Source: an uncultured Duncaniella sp.
GTDB lineage: Bacteria > Bacteroidota > Bacteroidia > Bacteroidales > Muribaculaceae
Direction: 5' to 3'
Assembly: GCA_910589485.1 (NCBI GenBank)
Contig: CAJUSW010000001.1
Coordinates: forward strand, 1-64,000
Length of the DNA stretch: 64,000 bases
Position numbers and translations under genes: made by a program. The notes beneath the pieces are model-generated. The model was given only the letters and a program-made list of their open reading frames with translations, was not told where the DNA came from and searched no databases. Below, piece after piece: positions 16,230-23,190 of this stretch. Numbering within the stretch: position 1 is the stretch's first letter; the number at the start of each line of letters is the position of its first letter.

Positions 16230-17273
16230 ATGAATAAGAGTTTGGACAAGAACCGACTTCAACGGCTTAAGATACTTGATTCCATATTGTCCGAATCAGG
16301 AGGTGGCTATTCCATATCGCAACTTGTTAGAATCATGACTACTCGTCTTGGATATGATGTTAATAGGTATGTCGTAAAACGTGATTTATCATTTATTAGA
16401 GACACATTAGGCATTAATGTTGTTGGTACTCGTAAAAATATTGAACTCCCCTCCAACAATTCAATTCGAAAAGCTGAATTTTGGCATTACAAAAACAAAG
16501 AATCTGCAATTTTCACTGTCTCTGAATCATTGACTGACGAAGAACGAGAATACCTGGCACACGCTTTAGAAATGCTTGGAATTAAGGGATTCTCCAATTC
16601 CAAGATATTCAAGAAACTAAACCTGAAAGTTCCAATAAACAAAGAAATCATTAGTTTTACTAAAAACCCGTCAGAACCATCTATATCCAATGTTTTCGAC
16701 AAATTAATCCAGCACATTAAATCAAAAGATGTTATAAGTATTAAACTTCGAGATCGAATCGCAAATAGTTTCACAAGGCATCACGTGCATCCGTGGTATC
16801 TACGCGAATATAACCGTAGATGGTACTTATTTGGATATGATGACAAGGATAAAAAGATAGAGCACTACTGCTTAGATCGGCTATCAACTTCAATAAGTGT
16901 GTTATCAAAGTCCTACATCGGACCTAATTTAACAATGGACGAAATCCTCAAAGACGTTATTGGAGTGTCGATACCAAACGGAGATACGCTTGAAATAATA
17001 TTTTGGGTTTCGGAAATTTCTGCGGATTTTGTGAAAAATAAACCACTTCACAAAACTCAAGAACAGATCGATAGGACTAATATTCTATCCTCTGGCATCC
17101 CATTATCTAGATATGACGGAGGTTTGTTTTTTAGAATTTATTGCAAGAAAAATTATGAACTCATCCGAGAGTTAATGTCATTTGGGCCAGAGCTTATCGT
17201 ATTAACTCCCAACGAGATACGATCTGAAATTAAACAACGAACTGCTGCAATGTATATCAATTACGATTTATAA
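16230..17273 (+). CDS. WYL-domain transcriptional regulator
   Basis: A 347-aa regulator. The N-terminal region (about residues 1-75, RLKILDSILSESGGGYS and VKRDLSFIRDTLG) is a winged helix. A WYL domain lies at about residues 165-230, with HHVHPWYLREYNRRWYLFGYD and HYCLDRL, followed by a C-terminal WCX-like part. It closes the micropeptide operon and stands directly before a strong promoter that drives the ATPase operon. A short dyad (TGTGC...GCACA, 17274-17290) immediately after its stop could be its operator. It differs clearly from the WYL protein at 12482, so the island carries two separate WYL circuits. Coding is AT-rich compared with the flanks. Confidence 0.87.
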   Translation: MNKSLDKNRLQRLKILDSILSESGGGYSISQLVRIMTTRLGYDVNRYVVKRDLSFIRDTLGINVVGTRKNIELPSNNSIRKAEFWHYKNKESAIFTVSESLTDEEREYLAHALEMLGIKGFSNSKIFKKLNLKVPINKEIISFTKNPSEPSISNVFDKLIQHIKSKDVISIKLRDRIANSFTRHHVHPWYLREYNRRWYLFGYDDKDKKIEHYCLDRLSTSISVLSKSYIGPNLTMDEILKDVIGVSIPNGDTLEIIFWVSEISADFVKNKPLHKTQEQIDRTNILSSGIPLSRYDGGLFFRIYCKKNYELIRELMSFGPELIVLTPNEIRSEIKQRTAAMYINYDL

Positions 17274-17290
17274 TGTGCACATTACGCACA
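17274..17290. promoter_or_regulatory. Short dyad next to the ATPase-operon promoter
   Basis: TGTGC (17274-17278) and GCACA (17286-17290) flank a 7-nt centre, directly after the WYL stop and 7 bp before the -33 element. It could be a weak hairpin or a regulator site. The WYL protein encoded just before it is the natural candidate. Confidence 0.35.
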
Positions 17291-17297
17291 CATCCTA

Positions 17298-17328
17298 TTG
17301 CACTGATTAAAAATGTGTTGTAACTTTG
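17298..17328 (+). promoter_or_regulatory. Bacteroidota-type promoter of the micropeptide-ATPase operon
   Basis: TTG at 17298-17300, 20-bp spacer, TAACTTTG at 17321-17328: a full match to the -33/-7 architecture. Start would be near 17335, giving an A-rich leader of about 88 nt before the 26-aa peptide. The 346-bp interval 17274-17619 otherwise holds only that peptide and a small hairpin (TCTGC/GCAGA, 17558-17572). Confidence 0.7.
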
Positions 17329-17422
17329 CGGAGTCGGAAAATCAAAGTATAATCATAGCTCTTCCGCCACAAAATAAATAAGAGAAAAAATTGTATATTC
17401 TAATCAACAAAAAGAACAAGAC

Positions 17423-17503
17423 ATGAAAAATATTATTAAAATTGCCATTGCAGTCCTTCCTGTAATAATTGAAATTCTCAAAGACGCCGCTGATAAGAAA
17501 TGA
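17423..17503 (+). CDS. 26-aa hydrophobic micropeptide
   Basis: First ORF behind the promoter at 17298-17328. The peptide (MKNIIKIAIAVLPVI, then IEILKDAADKK) is one hydrophobic or amphipathic helix with lysines at both ends and an acidic C-terminal turn. It resembles type I toxin peptides and phenol-soluble-modulin-like peptides in layout only; I recognise no family. Its KNII start recurs in the 47-aa peptide downstream, and its helix resembles the C-terminal half of the 43-aa peptide at 15500. Coding status rests on a good promoter, an A-rich start context and the coherent peptide pattern. Confidence 0.5.
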   Translation: MKNIIKIAIAVLPVIIEILKDAADKK

Positions 17504-17619
17504 GTTTTAATTTTACTTTCTTAAAGACATATTACCGGTTGAAACATAAAAAGAAGGTCTGCAAATAGCAGAAATATCCGGAAACATTTTATATTATAAA
17601 CTTATAATTTACAAGAATC

Positions 17620-17763
17620 ATGAACAAATTTCCCAAAAATATTATAGACATTATTCTCGAATTAGGTGGAACGATATTAGCAGATGTAACTATATATGCT
17701 GATCCATATCCGAAATCTAAAACAGGAATCGGTAAAATTTTATCAACAATTTTTAAACGTTAA
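17620..17763 (+). CDS. 47-aa micropeptide upstream of an AAA ATPase
   Basis: Starts MNKFPKNIIDIILELGG, followed by a short middle (ADPYPKSKTG) and a cationic amphipathic end (IGKILSTIFKR). The N-terminal half is a hydrophobic helix related in pattern to the 26-aa peptide 116 bp upstream. Its stop lies 28 bp before the ATPase ATG at 17792, so the two are probably co-transcribed. No family recognised. It may be the substrate, trigger or membrane effector handled by the ATPase; this is a guess from gene order. Confidence 0.5.
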   Translation: MNKFPKNIIDIILELGGTILADVTIYADPYPKSKTGIGKILSTIFKR

Positions 17764-17791
17764 CATAGCTCACTACAAATTTTTAGGACGA

Positions 17792-19393
17792 ATGAAAAAC
17801 TGTTTTGATTTTAAAATTGGATTTAGTAATTATAAACGTTTCAAAGAATTCCCACTAACTCCACTGAAACCCATTACAATGTTGGTTGGGACCAATAGTT
17901 CTGGCAAATCATCTTTTATCAAAGCATTATTATTTCTTACATACAATCTGAAGAGGGCTTTTGAACAAAGAAGCACTATAAATAAACCATTTATTGACAA
18001 TGTTACTTTTCACTTCAAGACGCTTGACCAATTAGGTTTAGGCGACTACGAAACATCCAAGCATAAGGCGTTTGATGCATATGGTGTACCTGTTATTCAA
18101 GAATTTGACAACATTGAGTTTATGGTGGATATTGCTAACGTCTTAATAACATTTTCTTTTGGAGCGTCTGAAGATGAGATACGACTTAACTCAAGGTTAA
18201 ATCTCACTTTACCGATCAAGGGTCTTTCTATAAAAGATTTATCAACTGGATCTTCTATAAAATACGAAAAAACTGATTCATCGTACACAGCGATTTCATC
18301 CGTTAAAACAATTCAGTTGATAAATTGGCTGAAAGATAAAATGCAATATTTACAATGGCGCATAGAACGCAAATATTCCACAAAGCCTGATTTCGCTTAT
18401 CTACAAAAATATCGAGATTTTGAAAATAGTGATCGATATGAAAATCATTGCTTTCATGATAGCCTTGAATTACTCATTGATAAGAATACAAAAATTGCCG
18501 AAAAACTTCAAGACACATTGAATGATACATTGTCTGTCGATCTCAATGCATCAGCCAATGAGGATGATATATTTTATGCTGTCAAGGAGTATTCTCTCTA
18601 TTGGCATCAAAAGTTAATCAATGCGTTGTCTGAAAATCTCATTTCTTCAATAGAGCCAATATATATAGAAGCTCATAATGCCTCTCACGATACAGCGTTA
18701 TCCATAAAAGACAAAGAAAATTATCTTGCCCAAACTGTCGCTGAGTTCTTTACCCTCATGCCATCAAGTATGCAAAGAGATATAGACCAATGGATATGCA
18801 AATGGCTAAAAGAGTTCAAAATAGGAAATGATTTTGAAATCAATTTACTAAATAGTGGAGAAACACTCACTGTAGATGTTATCGTAGGAAGCAATTCCTT
18901 GGATCCACGACTATCGCGCATACCTCTTGGTAAATTAGGCACTGGCTCTATTCAATTGTTCATACTTATTTTAAAGATTGCAACCACCCTATCTAAACTT
19001 CAGAGAGAAAATTCAGTTAATAATAAATACATCATTATCGTTGAAGAACCAGAGCAAAATCTCCACCCCGCATTACAAAGTAAACTTGCCGATTTTTTCT
19101 ATGAAGTTTATAATTTGACTAACGGACATATAAACTTCATTGTCGAGACTCATTCAGAGTATCTCATACGACGTACACAAGTTTTCGTTGCAAAGAATAA
19201 TTATACTGAAAAGACTCTTGATACAGAAAATCCTTTCAAAGTATATTATTTCCCGGAAGAAGGAATTCCTTATGATATGGAATATCTTACATCTGGACGC
19301 TTCAAAAACAAATTCGGCAAAGGCTTCTTTGATGAGGCATCCAACTCTGCTCTGATCATCTCTAAAATAGAAAGGAAGAATGCCAATATTTGA
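17792..19393 (+). CDS. AAA ATPase (AAA_15/DUF3696-like, OLD-related)
   Basis: A 533-aa SMC/ABC-like ATPase. Walker A GTNSSGKS is at residues 33-40, within TMLVGTNSSGKSSFIKALL. Walker B is IIIVEEPEQNLHP near residues 414-426, followed by the H-switch region IVETHSEYL. The C-terminal part (YYFPEEG, then GRFKNKFGKGFFDEA) matches the DUF3696 tail I know from defence-associated ATPases. There is no TOPRIM domain, so this is not a full OLD nuclease. The ATG at 17792 is chosen because an AGGA precedes it and the family N-terminus starts there. It overlaps the next gene by 14 bp. Such ATPases are typically sensors that license a toxic partner. Confidence 0.83.
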   Translation: MKNCFDFKIGFSNYKRFKEFPLTPLKPITMLVGTNSSGKSSFIKALLFLTYNLKRAFEQRSTINKPFIDNVTFHFKTLDQLGLGDYETSKHKAFDAYGVPVIQEFDNIEFMVDIANVLITFSFGASEDEIRLNSRLNLTLPIKGLSIKDLSTGSSIKYEKTDSSYTAISSVKTIQLINWLKDKMQYLQWRIERKYSTKPDFAYLQKYRDFENSDRYENHCFHDSLELLIDKNTKIAEKLQDTLNDTLSVDLNASANEDDIFYAVKEYSLYWHQKLINALSENLISSIEPIYIEAHNASHDTALSIKDKENYLAQTVAEFFTLMPSSMQRDIDQWICKWLKEFKIGNDFEINLLNSGETLTVDVIVGSNSLDPRLSRIPLGKLGTGSIQLFILILKIATTLSKLQRENSVNNKYIIIVEEPEQNLHPALQSKLADFFYEVYNLTNGHINFIVETHSEYLIRRTQVFVAKNNYTEKTLDTENPFKVYYFPEEGIPYDMEYLTSGRFKNKFGKGFFDEASNSALIISKIERKNANI

Positions 19394-20426
19394 ACCCAAA
19401 ATAGAAGTGTTCATTGGTCGTGATGCACTTGAGACTATTGCTGTATTCGATGATGATTACCCACACCTTCATAACATCTTAAAATCACATGCAATTATTC
19501 GTGTGGATTTAAACGATACAGAACTTGATGAAATTCTATCAGATGGAGAAAATGACTTTAGTCAATTTTGCCTACGCAATGATATACAAGTGGTTCCATT
19601 TAAGGAATATTTCAGCTCGTTGAGAGAAAACATGGCTCAAATTGCGGATAGGCCTCATGCTATATTTTTCTTTAACATTCCTATCTCAGAAGCTAATGAA
19701 CTTTCTTCAAAATACGGAGTCATTGTGCAAAGCGAAATGGATATTCAGGACAATGCACTGCAATTGTTATTCCGAAAGAATCTTGATAAGGGGGAAATAG
19801 TGACCGGCGCCTCTGATGGTTGGAGCAATTTATTAAAAGAAATACCATTACCACCGATAAATAGTCTTATCATTTCTGATAATTATTTGCTCAAAAATGT
19901 GGATAATGGGGCGTTTATAGGGTTTGAGAATCTTAAAATGCTTCTTAATGCGATATTACCGAATACACTTGATATTACTTTTCATATATTAATAGTGACT
20001 CGTATGCATAATAATTTAAGCCCACAAAAGGCAAATAAGTTATACGAAGAGCTTAAGTCATATCTTAGACGAATCCGTTCTTATAATTTTCAACTTGAGT
20101 TTGTATTCAATCCTACTATACATCCCAGAAAAATCTTTAGCAATTATTTTGTAATCATTGGAGATAGGGGCTTTAATTTGTTTCATCCAAAATACAATAC
20201 AAAAGTACATAGCGATAATCAAATTTCAATTTCATCAATACTACATGATACTATAAATGTATATGGTGACACAGTATTAGCTATATCGTCAAAAGATCTT
20301 AAGAAAATCTGGAACAGTTACATAGAACTTAGAGAACAAATAACAAATGAGGTAAATGATACTACTAAGATGATTATAGGAGATATAACCCCAGATAAAC
20401 ACCTCAGAAATAGACTTATAAATTAG
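19380..20426 (+). CDS. Uncharacterised partner of the AAA ATPase
   Basis: A 348-aa protein overlapping the ATPase gene by 14 bp, so the two products are almost certainly a functional pair. No confident domain. The N-terminal half contains alternating strands and helices with conserved-looking acidic residues (VFIGRDALE, DLNDTELDE). Near residues 248-268 a HPRKIFSNY element followed by GDRGFNLF resembles the H-x-R...G-x-GF-x-LF pattern found in some PLD-like or MIT_C-like domains next to defence ATPases. That would make it the effector, but the usual lysine is replaced by arginine and the match is short. No signal peptide or membrane segment. The gene is AT-rich like its neighbours. Confidence 0.72.
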   Translation: MPIFEPKIEVFIGRDALETIAVFDDDYPHLHNILKSHAIIRVDLNDTELDEILSDGENDFSQFCLRNDIQVVPFKEYFSSLRENMAQIADRPHAIFFFNIPISEANELSSKYGVIVQSEMDIQDNALQLLFRKNLDKGEIVTGASDGWSNLLKEIPLPPINSLIISDNYLLKNVDNGAFIGFENLKMLLNAILPNTLDITFHILIVTRMHNNLSPQKANKLYEELKSYLRRIRSYNFQLEFVFNPTIHPRKIFSNYFVIIGDRGFNLFHPKYNTKVHSDNQISISSILHDTINVYGDTVLAISSKDLKKIWNSYIELREQITNEVNDTTKMIIGDITPDKHLRNRLIN

Positions 20427-20447
20427 ACACAACCAATTAAGATATGA

Positions 20448-20603
20448 ATGTGTATATATATGCTTATCCTGCAATCCTATAAGTGCCGTGAATGTGGCCA
20501 TCTATTCATACATAAAACCGGAGGCTTCATCCTGCAAATCTCAGCGCCCAAATGCCCGAAATGTGGCTCTAAGAATGTGGAGAAAATGAAAGATCCGGAA
20601 TAA
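20448..20603 (+). CDS. Small zinc-ribbon protein
   Basis: A short protein with two zinc knuckles: CREC-GH near the start and CPKCGSKNVEK near the end, separated by about 20 residues. This is similar to FmdB/zinc-ribbon regulators. ATG codons at 20448 and 20460 are in frame; the first gives 51 aa, the second 47 aa. It follows the ATPase partner gene by 21 bp and may be the operon's last member. It resembles in fold, but not in detail, the zinc-ribbon peptide at 15633. Confidence 0.6.
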   Translation: MCIYMLILQSYKCRECGHLFIHKTGGFILQISAPKCPKCGSKNVEKMKDPE

Positions 20604-20651
20604 ATCTTGCTTATGTCACGAAATGGCAGAAGCTACACCTAATTTTGTAGT

Positions 20652-21347
20652 ATGAGAAAGTTAGTTTATACCAACAGCGGCAATATAGTCAAAGTCCACG
20701 TCCGCCCGATTGATTGGAAATACGGCAACGAATATGGCATCCGTGCCCGTCTCACCGGTGAATGTCCGGCGATGTTTCTTTCCTTCGGTGATGGTCATGG
20801 CGACGGTTTCTGTTCATGGGATTTTGAGGGTCGGCACGAATATCCGAAGGATACATCGCAATCTTATATAGTAGAGCTTAGTGTGGTGTGCAACAACATC
20901 ATAGACTATATAGAACCGTGCTGTGGCGACTGCGAATATGAACTGGTAGATTTCAGCAACGCCCCCGACATCTTGTCAGCTTACATCAAGCACTGCAACG
21001 ACATCAAACTTAATAACCCACAGCTTAAAAAGTTAGAACTATACATACTGAAATCTCACGAAATAGACTTTTCAAGCTGTATCAGCCTCAAGGAACTGTC
21101 AATCGGCTGTGGGGAAAACATCAAGGAACTCGATCTAACAAACTGCCTACAGCTCGAACGTCTCTCCGTGTGCGGATATTCAAGCAAATCACTCACCAAT
21201 ATTAAAATCAGCAACGATTGTCCATTACAATATGCCGATCTCCGAGGGTGCAAACTTCATCCAGGATGCATCTCGGCAATCCGCCGTATTGTTGAACGAA
21301 ACGGCGGAACTTTCGAAGATAAAGAAGGTAGAATATACATAATCTGA
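20652..21347 (+). CDS. Leucine-rich-repeat-like protein
   Basis: A 231-aa protein. The first half (LTGECPAMFLSFGDGHGDGF and following strands) looks like a small beta domain. The second half carries repeated LRR-type units (KKLELYILKSHEIDFSSC, LKELSIGCG, LDLTNCLQLERLSV, IKISNDCPLQ) at about residues 120-210. No signal peptide is visible. Such proteins are common and poorly characterised in Bacteroidales, sometimes acting in protein binding. It is not tightly linked to the upstream gene (48 bp) and is followed by a 326-bp gap containing a terminator. Confidence 0.62.
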   Translation: MRKLVYTNSGNIVKVHVRPIDWKYGNEYGIRARLTGECPAMFLSFGDGHGDGFCSWDFEGRHEYPKDTSQSYIVELSVVCNNIIDYIEPCCGDCEYELVDFSNAPDILSAYIKHCNDIKLNNPQLKKLELYILKSHEIDFSSCISLKELSIGCGENIKELDLTNCLQLERLSVCGYSSKSLTNIKISNDCPLQYADLRGCKLHPGCISAIRRIVERNGGTFEDKEGRIYII

Positions 21348-21503
21348 CTTTCAACGATCACAAGCGCAATCAATTCGATACAACTCCTTTGCTCCTATCC
21401 AACTCTTTCATTCCGTTTTTTCACGAAAAGCAGCTACATGACAGAGTGCCAAGGCTGATGCAATAAGATATCACTATTTGTTGACTTATCCCGTGTGGAT
21501 ATC

Positions 21504-21549
21504 ACCGTCCATGCTCCCTACATTGGGGTGCATGGACGGTCTTATTTCT
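21504..21549 (+). terminator. Intrinsic terminator after the LRR-like gene
   Basis: ACCGTCCATGC (21504-21514) pairs perfectly with GCATGGACGGT (21530-21540), followed by a T-rich run. It lies in the 326-bp gap 21348-21673, which otherwise contains nothing I can identify. Confidence 0.65.
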
Positions 21550-21673
21550 TATAGCAAACTTGCATAGCTTGTGCCACTTTTTTATCCCTATTTTGGCTTC
21601 CATATCAGTTTGACTGCTATTTTGTTATCATATCCAAAACATAAAGGGATATGGTAAACAAGCACAAAAGAAT

Positions 21674-22477
21674 ATGATAAACAAGTACCAAACTTTTCTT
21701 TCGCGGCAGGAGCTGGCCGCGAACACTGTCCGATCGTATGTGTGGACCGTTAAGCATTTTCTCGAGAAGTACAATGAAGTGACCCGCGCCAATCTGCTCA
21801 TCTACAAGGGAGAACTCATTGAGCGATACAAACCACAGACAGTCAACCTCAGGTTGCAGGCTCTCAACAAGTATCTGGAGTTCACAAGACAGGAGAAACT
21901 CAAAATGCGCTTTGTGAAAGTGCAACAGAAAAACTTCCTCGAAAACGTAATCAGCGACGCTGACTACAAGTTCCTGAAAACCCGACTCAAAAAGGACGGC
22001 CACACATCATGGCTGTTTGTTGTGTGGTTCCTCACCGCAACCGGGGCCCGCGTGAGCGAATTGCTCCAGATAAAAGCCGAGCACGTCAGGCAAGGCTACC
22101 TCGACATTTATTCCAAGGGAGGAAAACTCCGCCGGCTCTACATCCCCAAAAATCTCCGGACAGAGGCCTCTCTATGGCTTAAAGAACGTAACATCGAGTC
22201 GGGCTACATATTCCTCAACCGCTTCGGTGAGAGGATAACTGCCCGGGGCATAGCCCAACAGCTGAAAATCTTCGCAAATAAATATGGCATAAATCCTGCA
22301 GTGGTCTATCCCCACTCGTTCCGTCATCGTTTCGCCAAGAATTTTCTTGAGCGCGTCAATGACCTTGCTCTTCTTGCCGACCTCATGGGCCACGAGAGCA
22401 TCGAGACCACGCGCATCTACCTCCGCCGCACGGCCACCGAACAGCAGGCCATTGTCGATAAAGCCGTCAATTGGTAA
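21674..22477 (+). CDS. Tyrosine-type site-specific recombinase
   Basis: A 267-aa integrase/XerD-type recombinase. The catalytic residues are in place: Arg126 in TGARVSELL, His214 and Arg217 in HSFRHRF, His240 in LMGHES and the nucleophile Tyr249 in RIYLRR, with a candidate Lys in YSKGGKLRR. The N-terminal SAM-like core-binding domain (about residues 1-90) is present though short. It lies at the boundary between the accessory island (left) and the polysaccharide locus (right), with a strong terminator behind it. It could be the island's integrase or an invertase controlling phase variation; no att sites or inverted repeats were found to decide. Confidence 0.87.
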   Translation: MINKYQTFLSRQELAANTVRSYVWTVKHFLEKYNEVTRANLLIYKGELIERYKPQTVNLRLQALNKYLEFTRQEKLKMRFVKVQQKNFLENVISDADYKFLKTRLKKDGHTSWLFVVWFLTATGARVSELLQIKAEHVRQGYLDIYSKGGKLRRLYIPKNLRTEASLWLKERNIESGYIFLNRFGERITARGIAQQLKIFANKYGINPAVVYPHSFRHRFAKNFLERVNDLALLADLMGHESIETTRIYLRRTATEQQAIVDKAVNW

Positions 22478-22500
22478 CGGCTGCGCCTCCTCTCAACCCC

Positions 22501-22541
22501 CGCGTCCTTGCAGTCAGATTCCCCGTGATTGCAAGGACGCG
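22501..22541 (+). terminator. Intrinsic terminator after the recombinase
   Basis: CGCGTCCTTGCA (22501-22512) pairs perfectly over 12 bp with TGCAAGGACGCG (22530-22541). It lies 23 bp past the recombinase stop; no long T-run follows. Confidence 0.6.
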
Positions 22542-22644
22542 CCTAATCCAACCATGAAGCAATATTTTTTGATGCCACGCGACATTATCGCACCTTTTCG
22601 GTAAAATCCTCCACTACTTTTGCATAAACAAAACAGAAGTCAAA

Positions 22645-23064
22645 ATGAAGAATCTCCCGGTATCCAAGAAAGTCTACGCCGACATCTCATCGCGTATATC
22701 CTCAGCACTGTCACATGCTCCTGCATCGGCAAGCGAAGCCATGCGTCTTGTCGACTCACACCTGCAAGGTGCAACCACTGTGAGCGACGATACCATGGCA
22801 ATGCTCGCCTTCAATATGATAAAATCTGAACTCGACCGGGCCATCATCCGCTCAACACGCGCTCGCGAGAGAGCGAAAACCCGTCGCAAAGCGCGCCCCA
22901 AGATGGACGATCGCCACTCGCTCATCTCCGCCCTGCTCCCTGACACCGACACTCAAATCGACATTGAATCCCAGCTTCCCGATCTAAAACTTTCCCGACG
23001 CTCCCGTCGCATACTCGAACGGCTCGAAAAAGGCAAAAAGAAGAAGTGGGGCTCAATAATGTAA
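22645..23064 (+). CDS. Hypothetical basic protein
   Basis: A 139-aa protein without a recognised domain. The N-terminal half is predicted helical (SKKVYADISSRISSALSH, AMLAFNMIKSELDRAI). The middle and C-terminus are rich in Arg and Lys (RARERAKTRRKARPK and SRRSRRILERLEKGKKKKW). There is no signal peptide, and the basic character suggests nucleic-acid or ribosome binding. The 167-bp upstream gap contains the recombinase terminator. It converges on the GH43 gene, with a GC-rich hairpin between them. Confidence 0.6.
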   Translation: MKNLPVSKKVYADISSRISSALSHAPASASEAMRLVDSHLQGATTVSDDTMAMLAFNMIKSELDRAIIRSTRARERAKTRRKARPKMDDRHSLISALLPDTDTQIDIESQLPDLKLSRRSRRILERLEKGKKKKWGSIM

Positions 23065-23109
23065 ACCCACCACGAGCCGTCGGGCAACACCCTCCGTTGA
23101 AAATACACA

Positions 23110-23139
23110 GCCGGGCCAGAACCCTTAAAAGGCCCCGGC
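23110..23139. terminator. Hairpin between convergent genes
   Basis: GCCGGGCC (23110-23117) pairs with GGCCCCGGC (23131-23139) with one bulged base, in the gap between the hypothetical gene and the GH43 gene. Probably a bidirectional terminator. Confidence 0.5.
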
Positions 23140-23190
23140 CCGACACAAAAATGCACCTATATAAAAATTACTATCTATCGTATAGTCGTA

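Noticed and set aside
17792..20426. OLD/Gabija, PARIS or Septu system
   Set aside because: The ATPase has no TOPRIM domain, and the partner shows no UvrD helicase, TOPRIM or HNH motif.
21674..22477. Shufflon or invertible promoter near the recombinase
   Set aside because: No inverted repeat pair flanking a promoter-sized segment is visible; the hairpins nearby are terminators.
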